Assembly: GCA_947683425.1 (NCBI GenBank)
Contig: CANTUQ010000050.1
Span: forward strand, 9,726,501-9,790,500
DNA length: 64,000 nt
Direction of reading: 5' to 3'
DNA from: Excoecaria cochinchinensis
Taxonomy: Eukaryota > Streptophyta > Magnoliopsida > Malpighiales > Euphorbiaceae
The notes below the pieces were generated by a model. That model was not told the origin of the DNA, searched no databases, and saw only the letters and a list, made by a program, of their open reading frames with translations. Position numbers and translations under genes: made by a program. Positions 1-12,341 of the stretch are shown here, piece after piece. Every line of letters starts with the position of its first letter. Position 1 is the first letter of the stretch.

Positions 1-255
1 TATTATGTAAATACTCACACATGCACATATTTGTAGTTAATTAGTTCTGCTCCCATTTTAAGGTTCATCTTGGCATGTGAGAGTATGGAACCTTTCTAGC
101 ATGAGCATAGGGGATTTTTATTTAGTAGAAAGCTGAATCTTTTGTGTGTTTATGTGTATTTGTTCTATACTAAATGGATAAAACTTTGATCCTTGTTTGA
201 GTTGTTTCTAGTCAACTGGAGTTTTCTTAAGCTATCTCTAATATGTTCTGTTTAG

Positions 256-3200
256 TTTTTGCATATCAATAATGGTTCACTGGAGCTTGATGCATCTATA
301 ATGGGCAACCAACAGCAAGAGGGGAAAAAGATGAAAATACCGCTTAACTCAAGGTAAAAATGAAGTATTTGGTTGAAAAGTTCTGTATTCAATTCATTAT
401 CTGCTTTTCCTCTATAACGGTCCATGTGTTTCATGAGATTTGAGCCAGATGGCTTTGGCTGATACAGGATTTTATGAAATGCATTCTAAAAAGTGCAGCA
501 TTGCTTTTTCTTGCTTTTTGTTATTAGGAGAAGAAACAGTTCTTGGCAAATAAGAAACATAATTTGCTCTTTGTTTTCATAATGGTATAGTATGCTACAG
601 TATTATAATTGCTGTGAGTGATATTTTTTCTTGGAACTATCACGGAAAGGTGGAAAAGTTAATTGTGTAAATAGCTGCTGGTGGTTTGAATGAGGGATTT
701 ATTACTTGTCATCAAGTGTCTGGCCATCTTTGATGTTTTCCGTAACTTATTTTTTCATCTTCTGTTGGCATATTAATTTCAGTGATAAGCTATTCAAGGA
801 GACTCGGGACCTCAACTTTGAAGTTGTTGTCCAGGTTGATTTTTTTATTTTTCATTACTGTCTGCCTTTTTTGCCTCAACCCTATACCAGTTTTCTGATA
901 TCTCTATACTTAAGAACATTTTCTCTATTGGTAGTAAGAACATTTTCTCTATTGGTATTCTATTTTCTTAGTTGCCAACTGCAATATGATTGCAGGTTTT
1001 GCGGCAAAAAGCCACGTCTATGAAGCAGGACTACACGGAGATATCAACTACTGTAAGTGCATTGTTAATGTCTAGATAATAATTATCTATGATTTTTGTC
1101 ATTATTTATTGCTTTTAACTTGAGTATTTTCTTATAACTAATTTTAGCAATGGCACATATTTGTTGTTGTTCTTTGTCCATAATGTACAAGAGAACCACA
1201 CAAGTGGAAGAATGTTATAGATAGAAGTATTATGCAACTAAAAGTTCGGTCCATAGCTACCATGTTGTCACTATTAGTTAGAGATGATTATGAGCACTAT
1301 AGTTATAATTGATGCCCTTTTAAACTTTTTAGTTAATTATGTTGTCATAATTGCTGTACTGTCTTACTTGGGGCTTTGTAATGCACAGAACCAGACAGTT
1401 TCGGAGTTGAAGGATTTTGTCAAGAAGCTCAACTCATTGCCAGAAATGACAGTAATTATCTCTGTTTATTTGTCTTTGTATACTCCCTGCCATTGTGTTT
1501 CCATTGACTGCAAGATTAAAATTTTATTTCAGAGGCATATAAATCTTGCTCAGCATCTGTCAACATTCACATCAAAGCAATCTTTTCTTGGACGACTGGA
1601 CATGGAACATACTATTATTGAGGCTGAGAGTTATGACATGTAAGTTGATCTGAACTTTTACTGTGAAGTTTTGATAACTTGACATGCCTATTGATATTGT
1701 GCTTCATGCTTCTTACCATACCTATATCTAGGGCAAGAATATTGTCTTGTTGTATGCTATTTGATGTTAAATAACAAGGTTAGCAGTATGCTAATACTCC
1801 AGCCTCATTAGTCAAGACATGTCCCAATTAATAACTGCCAAAAGGTTGGTTTCCTTGTGGCAGATTTTTTTTTCTTTGTTCTGATTGAATAGTGCTTTCT
1901 TATGCTTCGGATTTTTTTCTCTGATGTAAGTCTGAGTAAGATGAGTATTATATCTATTTGATTCACTGATATGAAACAGGCTCCTGCTAGCACGGGCACA
2001 TGGTTTGCTCTTTCCTTCAAGTTTTTAACGATGAAGAACCTGTAGGAATGAATATTAAAGTCCACGTGCCATGTGAAAGAAACTGAAGATGCTAATTCTT
2101 CTTGCATAACACTCATTATTCCTGTATTACTGTGTGGCAGTTAAGATTATTGTTCAATGTGATGTCATTTCTTTTTTGAGCTTAAAATCTTGGTCTTTTT
2201 GACTTCCATAACATGTTGCTAAAAATTTGGATTTGTTGACTCAAGGAGTTTATGTGTGCAGATGCTTTGAGCACATTGAAGAATTAATCCATAAGCAGGA
2301 ACCTCTTGTTGCTGTTCTGCGTCTTCTCATCTTACTATCTGTTACAAACATGGGATTGCCCAAAAAGCATTTTGACTATTTGAGGCAAGCATAGCCTGAT
2401 CCATATCATTTCATTTGTTGTTTGGTTCTTCAATTGGAAAATGATTTTTCATATAATTAGATACCTATTCTAGTTACATCCTGGATGTCTGATATTCATA
2501 CACTCCTGGTTTAGGAGGGAGCTACTCCACAGCTATGGGTTTGAACACATGGCTACTCTGAATAATTTAGAGAAAGCTGGATTGTTTAAAAAGCAGGTTT
2601 TTATATCATTTTAGTTTATCGTTTTGTTTTACAGACATAAGTTTGAGTCAAATTACTGAGGACTATTATACATCACCTGATCCTTACAGGAATCAAGAAG
2701 TAACTGGCCGGCAATCAAGCGTGCTCTGCAGCTTGTGGTTGAAGATACTGACACCGCCAAGTACTATACCACATACATTTTATTATTTATTTATTGTTAA
2801 GCAACACAAATATATTTAGAATGTAACTTGGCCTTTGTGGTTCTGATGTGTGTGGCTTACATGTAAGCTAGTAGTCATCACTCTTTTACTACCAAGGTTT
2901 TTATGGGAAAAATCATCTGTAATGTGGCATCACAGCCCTCTTTCTGGGCTTGTGAATTGGAGGAAATTAGGCACAAATCATTTTAGTTTGCTATCATGGA
3001 AAAATTGTATCATGCTTTTGCTGTGCATTTGGTGGAAATTTAATGAAAACACTAAATTATTTCCTGAAAGAATCATTGAAAAATTGTTTCAAAATGATTA
3101 TGAACACTAAACAGTTAACATTAGATGATAAAATGTATATCTTGCGTTGAGAAAGTAACATGATCTATTTCATATTTGTTTTCTCCTGTGTCTCGTTGAT

Positions 3201-6200
3201 TTATGTTTTCTTTTCCCTTTCCTTTTTCATTGTCCATTTGTTCTGACTAAGATACATTATTAAAACCATATAATGGTACTTTGGCATGCACTCCTTAAGC
3301 TCATTATAGAATTCACACTTGTAAAACTATTTTAACTTTGTAGCACCACAAGAAATAAGCTTTTGCTTTTCTCTTCTGTCAACTTCCACAAAAAAAAGGA
3401 GATAAAAAAAAGCTTTGAATAACTGTACAATATTTTGCAGATGAAGTACGTTTAGCTGTCTTCTCCAGCGCACTCATACAATCAATGCATTGTGCCATGT
3501 TGGTTTTCCTCCTAACTTTTGATTTGATTTTGTATGCAACAGCCCAAATGACATTGCCTATGTTTTTTCTGGATATGCACCATTGAGCATTCGTCTTGTT
3601 CAACATGCTGTCCGATCTGGATGGTGAGGTCAATTCTGTATGTTTTTGACTTTAACAATGGATTATTGTTTTATTTTTTTATTTATTTTTTAGTTTTTTA
3701 ATGGAAGAGAAGCTAAAATGTTTGAAGGTTGAATAAGAGAAAGTTAATGAATATATTACACAAAATCATTTAATTTAGGCTGATCCTGATAAAATATTTG
3801 GACATTCTGTTCAATATCAAAAATATTGACATTGATTCTCTTTCTTAGGCTTACATATAAATTTGGATTTCATTGTTTTAGATAGTATATAAACTACAAA
3901 GTTGGATTTTCATGGCCAAAGTTTGTCAGTGTTCTTCCCATCCCTTGTGTAATACTGATCCAGTTACCCTAATTGTGCGTCTGAGCCAGATTATCTTGTG
4001 ATGCAGTTGTGAGTTTTGCCAATTATTAGCTTTATTAGCTTATCTGTGCCCTTTTTAATGATTTATAGATGTCTGGTTGGCCGATGTGACAACTAGGCTT
4101 TGTGATTTCCATGAATGCAGTGATTGCTGGTGTGGAATTATCTTTCAGGACAATGACTCAGGAACCCAAGCAAATTTTAATTGCTACATTGATTCATTGT
4201 TGTAAAAGATTTAATATCATATCAAACAATATAATAATCCGAAACAAGTAGAAAGCAAATATCCAGTCTTTAAGCCTTGGTTGAAACTTGTTTGGGTCTT
4301 CAACATGGAATTTTTTCTTTTCCATCCATTGCTGTGTCTATTTAGGACAACTTTTACTAGTGAGAAGAATAACACACATGATTTCAAGTGTCATTCTGTG
4401 TGCGCTTTATTTTGTTACTTGAAGCTTAGTTGCCATTGTGTATAACTGTAGGGTGATTGCCCTCCTCCCTTCAGCCTCAAATAACAGAGATTTTGCGGGA
4501 TTATGGAGTTTTTGTTCTTTCTGAAAATGTGATGATTGTTCCTTACAGGCGGCCCATGGAAGAAATTTTGAAGCTATTGCCTGGACCACAGTCAGAAACA
4601 AAGAGAGTGGGTGCTCTCTCTCTCTCTCTCTAGACCAGCTCATACTTTATTTGGCAGAATCCAATGCAGATATAGTTCTGAGCTCTAAGTGATACCCCTC
4701 AAGAGTCTCACTTTTCGATTTATGATTTAACAAATTGACAATTTCACTGACTGTAAGACCTAAAAATTTCATCCTCTGTTTTATTGCTACATGGCAACTG
4801 GGTTTATTTGGGACTTTTTTGTTCTCATTATGGTGTTAAATTTAATGGGCTTTTTTTTATTAATGGTGCTACCCTTTAGTCTTTCAGAGATCAAAATACT
4901 ACAGAATTCTGTCTATCTCTACTAGGTTTTTTGGCATCACTCTACATTCTTTTTTTGTGCCTTGCACTATCAATAGCTGGTTACTACTTTTGCAGAGCGG
5001 ATTCACAAGCAGTCCATCGTTTGACACATTGCATGGCTATCCTGCAGCAGTTGACAGGTATCGCAACTCATTTACTTACCTGTTTCACCTTGGCTATTAT
5101 TTTTAGTTCATGAATATTGCCAGTTAGTTTGATGGGTTTCATTTTAAAACAAAACCCTATGTTTGCAGAAAATATTCAATAACTTTTAAGAACCGCATTG
5201 AATGACTGTAACATTATGATGGTTGCAAAACATTTTTAGAGTAACCTTTTGTTCACCGAGTTAGTTTTGTCATATTTTCCAACTACTTATTGTACATTCA
5301 TTTCCAACCTATATCATGTGGCATTTTTTTCTTTATTTATTTTCTGTGTTTGTGATAACATTAGTAAACATATTTCAGACTAGTAGATGGAAGGCGCTCC
5401 CTAGTACTTGTTGTATTCATTGGAGGGGTTACATTTGCCGAAATTTCTGCGCTTCGATTCCTTAGTGCTCAGGTATCATAATTTATTATGCAGTACTGTA
5501 ATTTCATATGCAAAACAATTTACTATTCTGCCATACTTCAACTTGAGACTTCTAAATGTAAATCATTCAATAATGAGAGCATTAACAAAACTTCTTGTTG
5601 CTTATTCTCATGTTCATATCAAGATAACTGAAGTCCTTGGAATTCCTAGTCATCCAAAATCTTTTTTTTTTTTTTGAAGTGGCTGGTCTTATGGATGTCA
5701 TGGACAATTTTGAAAGTCCTTATTAAACACTGCAGAAGCATTTACTTAGAAGGAAAATTTTCATGCGTTGGCTGGCTTTTTTTGTTATTTTGTCTAAATA
5801 GTTTATTTCTTTTATCTCGGCCTATCTAAAACACTATTTTTTCCCCTTAGGGCTAATGCAGTCATCAATCTGTAACTTTGCCCAAATTATCAAATCTTTC
5901 ATATATTTATTTATTTGTGTTTTCATTCAGGGTGCAGAAAACTAACATCATTTGCCCCCCCAAAAAAAAGACCCAAATGGTACTGTTTCATAGGGGAATA
6001 CAAGTCACTGAGCTCCATATTATTAAGATCTCAAAACAAACAAGGGTTTATCTATAGAGACTTCCCCATCATCAATGGCACGCATCAAAAGGTTCAATGA
6101 TAGAGATCAAAACTTTGAGGCATATAAATAACAAAAAAGAACAGTATAGTTTTGATATTTGGGGTGAATTTTAGGATGGATGAGTACTTAAGCCTTGCAC

Positions 6201-6620
6201 TTATCATCTTTGGTTATTTTTCTCTCTTGTGATGCCCTTTCTTCCTTTTTTTTCATTTTTCTTTTCCTCTCAACTTGCTTTTCTGCCTTATTCCAAGCAA
6301 TCCAAATCAACTTTTATACTCCTTACTTTTATTGAGATGGTAGGCATACCTAATTGCTTGTCCTAATTGATAGAATAGATCAAAACATCATTTATTTTTC
6401 TGATACATTGACAGTGCAACACCATTTATTTTTTAAATTACACTATAAATTATGTTTCTTTGTTCTGTAAAAGATAAATGGCAGAGTTTCGGATTAATTG
6501 AACATGCTTTAACAATCGTCTGTCTTGCAGGAAGGGATGGCATATGATTTGATTATCGGAACAACAAAGGTTGTCAATGGAAATACCTTGGTTGAGACAT
6601 ACATGGAGCATTTGGGTTGA
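256..6620 (+). CDS. VPS33: VPS33, vacuolar protein sorting SM protein, C-terminal 345 residues (13 exons, 5' end outside window)
   Basis: Exons read by eye: 256-353, 783-834, 996-1052, 1389-1451, 1533-1639, 2262-2384, 2515-2596, 2690-2760, 3543-3623, 4549-4606, 4996-5057, 5379-5472, 6531-6620. They total 1038 nt, stay in one frame and end in TGA. The product matches the Sec1/Munc18 protein VPS33: ELDASIMG, KLFKETRDLNFEVV, TVSELKDFVKKL, the FIGGVTFAEISALRFL segment near the end and a final EGMAYDLIIGTTKVVNG. In plants VPS33 belongs to the HOPS/CORVET core that binds SNAREs and tethers membranes to late endosome and vacuole. The known family is about 590-600 aa, so roughly 40% is missing upstream. 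All introns are GT-AG except 2385-2514, which is GC-AG. No stop or frameshift was seen, so the gene looks intact. The first exon start (after TTTAG at 251-255) is inferred from homology. Confidence 0.93.
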
Positions 6621-6656
6621 TATGTACATTGCTTTTTGTTTCATATTTAGAAGTCA

Positions 6657-6662
6657 AATAAA
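6657..6662 (+). other. Probable polyadenylation signal of VPS33
   Basis: AATAAA lies 37 nt after the VPS33 stop codon, a usual position for a plant 3' UTR. A T-rich stretch follows. The cleavage site cannot be fixed from sequence. Confidence 0.45.
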
Positions 6663-7041
6663 TGATGGATTTGTTTATGTATTTATTTAATTTTTTCTTT
6701 TTTTTTTGAGATTTGAGCGAGATTTTTTTTTTTTTTTAAATAATTGGCTTTTAATTTTTTGTTCGTACGACTAAGGATTCAAATGTGATTTGTTGGCTTG
6801 AGATTCAACAAAATTAACGGCATTCTTCAATTTGGTGGCCCATTTTTTCTATTTTATTTTAGAATTTAAAAATAAAGGTGATTTTTTACTTCTCGTCCAT
6901 TTTAAATAGTTAATGGTAAAACTCACTTTTATCCTTTGTTTTGCATAAAAATGGTGCCTCTTCCATCCCACAACAAGAGAGAAAATCGGAATGTCATATT
7001 TCATGACTAAATGCCTTATGCCTTCTGGAGATGATCAAAAT
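6663..7041. other. Intergenic DNA downstream of VPS33
   Basis: AT-rich with poly-T runs near 6690-6740. I see no gene, RNA or bounded repeat. Confidence 0.5.
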
Positions 7042-8120
7042 TAGGGGTACATAGATTGATTAACCGTCCACTAATAAATTTATATTTATTAATCAATTCA
7101 ATATTATCGAATTTTTAAAATTATTAATTGTTAATCAATTCAATATTAGTGGATTTTTATAAGAATGAATATGGACCGATTAATCGGTCTATTAGTAAAA
7201 AAATTAATCAGTTCATTAAAATCGATATTTTAAAATCATTAATTTTTAATCAGTCTGTTACATTTGATTAATCAGTTTATTGGTTTCGATTTTTCGATTT
7301 AGTTAATCAATATTTTTCGGTTAACCATTAAAATTTATAATATATAATTATAAATAAAGAAAATTAGACAAATTTCAATTCAATTTTAAATGTGCAAAAC
7401 AATTCAAAATAAAAATTACAAAACAAACATAATATACTAGTCAAAATTCATATTTAACAAATTAGAGACTATTATAAAATAGATTTGATATTTGTTAGAA
7501 ATTAGCATTTTTAATTCTAAGTCAAAAAAAAATTTGGATAATATTAAATATTAAAACATAAATTCTAAAACATAAAAAAATGTAACTAAATGCTATTACG
7601 TAAAATATAGACACCGATATATATGATGAAAAATAATATATATAAAAATTAATCGGTTACTCCATATAAATTTTACTTTATATAATTAAAAAGAATAGCA
7701 TAATTTAAATATAGTTTCGAGTATTATATAAATTTTTAAAAAAATACAAAAATTTAAGATATGAAAATAAAAATATAATTTAAATGCTTAATAAAAATAT
7801 TACTCTATATAAGTTTTTTAGAGAAATAAAAGAAATAAAAATTTTTAAACCATAAAAATAAAAATGTAATATATATGAATCGGTTAACCGTTATAAATCG
7901 GTTTACCATAGACTAACGGTTAGCCTGTATCCAAATCACAAAATAAAAAATCGAAAATAATAGTTAAGTTGGTTAGTTAACCGAAACCATCGATTTTTTC
8001 AGGTGAACCAAAACCAAAAAATTTAAAATTCATTAACCATAAATTGAAACCAACGGTTCAGTTAATTGAAAAATTGGTTCAATTTCGAACCAATTTAACC
8101 GATTTTTTTGTTCAGTCCTA
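7042..8120. mobile_element. Diverged hAT-like non-autonomous element (candidate)
   Basis: The block starts TAGGGGTACATAG and ends CAGTCCTA, resembling the TAGGGG-type ends of the bounded hAT elements elsewhere in the window. The subterminal sequence is full of TTAATCGGTT and AACCGAAACC motifs in both orientations, as in those elements. It encodes nothing. I find no convincing 8-bp target duplication (flanks ATCAAAAT and ATTAATGA), so the ends are tentative and the copy is probably old. Confidence 0.4.
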
Positions 8121-8130
8121 ATTAATGATG

Positions 8131-8624
8131 AACATGAATTAATTAACCAATTAATTAGCATTTTTTATTTAATTAGTCCATGGATATTAGTTTTTTTAAA
8201 ATTATTAACCATTAACCAATTCACTAAATTCGGTTAATCAGTTTATCGATTTCGGTTTGGTTAACTAATATTTTTCCATTAACAACTAAAACTTTTAACA
8301 TACAGCCATAAAAAAAATAGATAAAATTTAATTTCATTTTAAATGTTCAAAATAATTCAACATAAAAATTAATTGGCAAAAATAATACTAGCAAAATATG
8401 GGGGCAATTTTAGAAAGTACTTTTTGGGAAAATATTTTGAAAACGGGAGAGTTTTGAAAAGTTTTTAGAAAAATGAATTTTTTTAGTTAATGTTGCAGGG
8501 ACTGTTGTAGTAATTTTTCAGGAGTACAGGGACCAAAAGAAAAAAACTGTTGCGTCTAAAATCACAACAGTATACTGTGGTTTTAAATACAACAGCTTTT
8601 CTCTTGTCTCCCCCATACCCTTTG
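8131..8624. repeat. Partial copy of the adjacent CGGTTAA-rich repeat, then unassigned AT-rich DNA
   Basis: Positions 8131-8380 repeat the kind of sequence seen at 7140-7400 (alternating TTAATC, GGTTAAC and TTCGGTTAATCAG motifs, then a stretch resembling the one from 7315). This looks like a partial duplicate or second truncated copy. The rest, to 8624, has no reading frame or clear repeat. Confidence 0.35.
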
Positions 8625-8808
8625 TGAGGGACAAAGATTTGACTAAGATTTTTTTAAAATTTTTTACGAAAATAGGGTAGTTTGAAAACTATTTTCGAGA
8701 GTAGTGTTGAGTCAGAAGCCGTAACTGACACCTGGGCCTTTTGACTTGTGGAACCCACAATTTGGGTCAGCCTAATTTAATGAATCCGCAGCTGGTTGCT
8801 GCGGCTTC

Positions 8809-8885
<77 letters not shown>

Positions 8886-10190
8886 GTTGCCCCTTGTTTT
8901 TTTATAAATAATAATTTAATAATAAATAATATTATTTATTATAATAAAATAAAATTATAATAGAGATAAAATAAAATAAAAAATATATTTAGTAAATATG
9001 ATAATATAATTATAATAGAATAATATTCAATAATATACGAAACAAAAATCTATTTTTTAATTATTCAGTTATAAATTTTATAAAAATATTTAATATTTTT
9101 ATTTTATGTTATTAAAAATATTTTTATTTAATTTTTTAATAATATTAACAAACATATGATAATTTTAGTTTCATTTAATGTTATTATTTGATTTTTAAAT
9201 CAATTACTAGTAGAAAATGATTTTTTTGATATATAGTAATTGTCAATTCACTAATTGTTTCTATTTATATCACATGATAGGTAAAAATCCAGCAATAAAA
9301 TTGTTAAATACTATTATTGTCTAGTTATAAATTTTTTAATTGTCTAGTTATAAATTTTACAAAAATATTAAATTTTTCATAAGGTTTTAACATTTTTCTT
9401 ATAAGATTTTCATAAAATTATAAATTTTCTACTTTACACATAAAAAATAAAAATACAAGAAAAATAGAATTTTGTTTCGTAATACTCTATTCACCCCTTT
9501 AAAGTATATATTTGGACATTTTATAACAGTTGCCTTTTTAAAAGATAACATTTTGATTTTTTTTATTATCTATTACTAATTTATTTAGCAAAAATACAAA
9601 ATTACTTGTAATCATTTATAAAATATTTTTGTAAAAACACATAATTTTTTTTATCACTATTAGTATCTTTTTTAAAAATATCTATTATTATTTTTATTTT
9701 TTTAATTAATATATATATATATATATATATATAGCGTATGGTAATTGTTTCATGCATTTATGAAAATTTATATTTCTTAATTATTTTTTTTGCACTAAAT
9801 TGTTTGTTTGGGTTACTTATAAAATTTTTATATTATACTATTTATAAATTTCCTACTTTACATATAAAAAGTAAAAATACAAGAAAAATGTTAAAACTTT
9901 ATGAAATTTTAATATTTTTGTAAAATTTATAATTGGACAATTAAAAAATAAAATTTCATTTTGTATATTATTTAAATATTATTCTATTATTATTCTATTA
10001 TTATATTTAATAAATATATTTCCTACTTTATTTTATTATAATAAATAATATTAATATTATTTATTATTAAATTATTATTTAAAAAAAACAACCCTTTTAC
10101 ATATATATATATATATGTAAAAGGGGCAGCAGACAAAGCTACCCCTTTATTTGTGGAAAAGGGGCAGCAGGCAAAGCTGCCGCCTGCTGC

Positions 10191-10224
<34 letters not shown>

Positions 10225-10372
10225 AAGAAACCACAATCAGAAGCCGCAGGTGTCAGTTGCTGCGGCTTCTGACTCAACGCTATTCTCAAAATTATTTTTG
10301 AAATTACTCTATTTTCGTAAAATTTTTTTTAAAAAATTCTAATTAAATTTTTGTCCCCGCGATTCTTTGTCT
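8625..10372. mobile_element. Element with long terminal inverted repeats, MULE-like or foldback (candidate)
   Basis: The segment 8630-8735 (GGGACAAAGATTTG through the TACGAAAATAGGGTAG core to GAGTCAGAAGCCG) recurs as its reverse complement at about 10250-10370. Inner segments around 8890-9120 and 9880-10085 (TAATAATAAATAATATTATT and neighbours) are also inverted copies. The whole 1.7 kb is therefore a large imperfect hairpin with no transposase frame. Long inverted repeats suggest a non-autonomous Mutator-like element. I could not find the 9-bp target duplication, so the ends and class are uncertain. Confidence 0.5.
8815..8882. repeat. (AT)n microsatellite
   Basis: About 34 uninterrupted AT dinucleotides, inside the long inverted-repeat element. 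Shorter AT runs occur at 9704-9734 and 10193-10221 in the same element. Confidence 0.95.
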
Positions 10373-11627
10373 CCCTAAAACACCCTTCTTCATCTTCCAT
10401 CGTCCTAAAACGCCATTCTTCATCTTTTTTTTTAATAATTACCTAATATAATAATTAATCGATAAATGTCTAAATATCAGTTAATTCAATATAATTATAA
10501 CTTCGATCAGTTAATTCAATATAATTATAAGTTCGATTCTAAATAAAAGATTCAAATCCTTTCAAAATTCAAATTAATGATACAATTTAGTTCTATTTCT
10601 AAAAAAAAAAACAATGATAAAATTCAGTTTTAAATATTTTTCTTTGATATTTTGATTTGGTTAAAAAAAAAAATCTAAATTCGTTTATACCCCTAATTAA
10701 CCATATGCATGAATTTATGACTATTTAGATCAAATGATAGATATGGATTAGAGTCTAAGAAGAAAAGATAAGCGCGATTGGTAATGTCTTACTTGTGAAA
10801 ATGATAAAAGGAAATTGATAAGTGCAAAGCATTTTCATATTATACTAATATTATTTTATTATGCCCAATAAATAATTAGTGTTTTATTTAGAAATTAATT
10901 GTTAATACTAATTCAATATAATTAATTTCCCACATGTCACCATCAAGTTGATGGTTTTCTACTTTCTAGTATAAACAAACCCCTCAGGTTTTGATGTGTA
11001 ATTACCAATTATATATAGCACAATTATACTATAAATTTATTTCTTTATAATTTTTCTACTCAAGTTCTAATCATAACTTCCTTATTTTAAATCCTAAGAT
11101 TTTGTAGTACTCAGAAAATTATTTTTGTAATTTTTCAGTACATCTGACATACCATACGTACTTTATCAACGGTTCAAATACACTATATACGATACATCAT
11201 ACATATATTCGTAACCTCGCTACTAAAAAAGAAAAGAATAAACATTAATTGTATTCAAAAGAAAAATATAAAGAAGCAACCTAAAATTTCCAGGTTCACA
11301 AATAAAGTTTTTGAAGGTTTAGTTCCTGTGGGCTTTGAAACTAAAGTACATCACTAAGTTGCTTTGCAATTGCCACAAATCAGTCAAGCACATGGTTTTT
11401 TTTTTTTTTTTCAATTCATTTATATAAAAAACATTGATTCGGTACATCAAATATACCGTACGCCAGTAAATATGAATTGTTGGATCATTTTTCATTTCTT
11501 ATCTAATGGCTCAAATTTGTTGATGTACAGTATGCTGAACGTACGGAATCATCACCCATATATCAAGCAAATGGTTTTGGCAATATTCAAAATTCAATTA
11601 GAAGGTTTCACATTATGTAAGCTACTC
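10373..11627. other. Intergenic AT-rich DNA
   Basis: No gene recognised. A 30-bp unit starting CAGTTAATTCAATATAATTA is repeated twice at 10478-10537. A poly-T run lies at about 11397-11412. Confidence 0.5.
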
Positions 11628-11637
11628 TATAAAAAGG
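11628..11637 (+). promoter_or_regulatory. Putative TATA box of the small membrane-protein gene
   Basis: TATAAAAAGG lies 90 nt before the ATG at 11728. The spacing allows a plant start site about 30 nt downstream and a leader of some 60 nt. This is inference from position and motif only. Confidence 0.45.
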
Positions 11638-11727
11638 TATGGCTTATGATCCTTTCCATTACAATTGGATTAAATTTGGATAATTTGTTATTGTTGCTAA
11701 AACTTGGGTCTATTTTTGTTGAAAAAC

Positions 11728-11952
11728 ATGGAAGCATTATATCCAGCATCTGAGTACTTATACTATCCACCAGCAGGGAATGGTGAGAAATTGAATTTTG
11801 GGTACTTAATAGGAGGTGGTTCCACTGTTGCTATTTTTCTACTATGGGCTCTCTATGCCTTCTTCAAGAAATACAATGTCTCCATAGGCTGCAGTTGCTC
11901 AATTTCCACTTCTAATTTGCCTAATTTGCCTGACTTTGAGGCCCAACTGTAA
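11728..11952 (+). CDS. Small single-pass membrane protein, unrecognised (74 aa)
   Basis: The reading frame begins MEALYPASEYLYYPPAG and ends in TAA. An upstream in-frame ATG at 11704 is possible, but 11728 gives a cleaner protein start and sits 90 nt after a TATA box. Residues 24-46 (LNFGYLIGGGSTVAIFLLWALYAFF region) form one hydrophobic helix, followed by the basic FKKYN, so the N-terminus would face away from the cytosol if the positive-inside rule holds. A Cys/Ser-rich tail (IGCSCSIS) follows. I do not recognise the family. Composition differs from the AT-rich surroundings and looks coding, but no homology was identified, so the frame could be chance. Confidence 0.5.
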   Translation: MEALYPASEYLYYPPAGNGEKLNFGYLIGGGSTVAIFLLWALYAFFKKYNVSIGCSCSISTSNLPNLPDFEAQL

Positions 11953-12103
11953 TAATTACCACTTATATTTTGTTTCGCCTCTTTACATATATATATTACA
12001 ATAGTTGTTCATTTTATTGCCTTCTTTATTTTTTATTTGGTTCACTTGAGAGATGGTAGGAGGTGTAACTTTTTTTTGGTATTCGGTTCTACCCAATCCT
12101 AAT

Positions 12104-12336
12104 TGATAAGACCTTGAACTGTCTTTATCTTGGAGGGAGAGCGAACGACCGATCGGGTGAGAGCGACCTGAAAAGAAGAGTGCCCGGTCGGACCGGGTGT
12201 AATCACTCCGAAGCTTAAGTCAGTAGCTTCGGAGTGCTTACGCCCGGTCCGACCGGGCACTCTTCTTTTCAGGTCGCTCTCACCCGATCGGTCGTTCCCT
12301 CCCTTTCCAAGATAAAGACAATTCAAGATCTTATCA
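12104..12336. mobile_element. 233-bp foldback element with 5-bp target duplication
   Basis: Two arms of about 112 nt are nearly perfect reverse complements around a 9-nt loop (TAAGTCAGT at about 12216). The arm core runs through GACCTGAAAAGAAGAGTGCC and CGGTCGGACCGGG. The element begins TGATAAGA and ends TCTTATCA and is flanked on both sides by CTAAT (12099-12103 and 12337-12341). It has no coding capacity. The arms are far more GC-rich than the surroundings. If transcribed it would form one long hairpin. Confidence 0.75.
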
Positions 12337-12341
12337 CTAAT

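Noticed and set aside
1808..2116. 102-codon minus-strand frame within VPS33
   Set aside because: It lies opposite a VPS33 intron, has no family resemblance, and is expected by chance.
11364..11753. 129-codon frame overlapping the small membrane-protein gene
   Set aside because: It includes the translated poly-T run and the TATA box, and has no protein-like pattern; the shorter frame at 11728 is more convincing.
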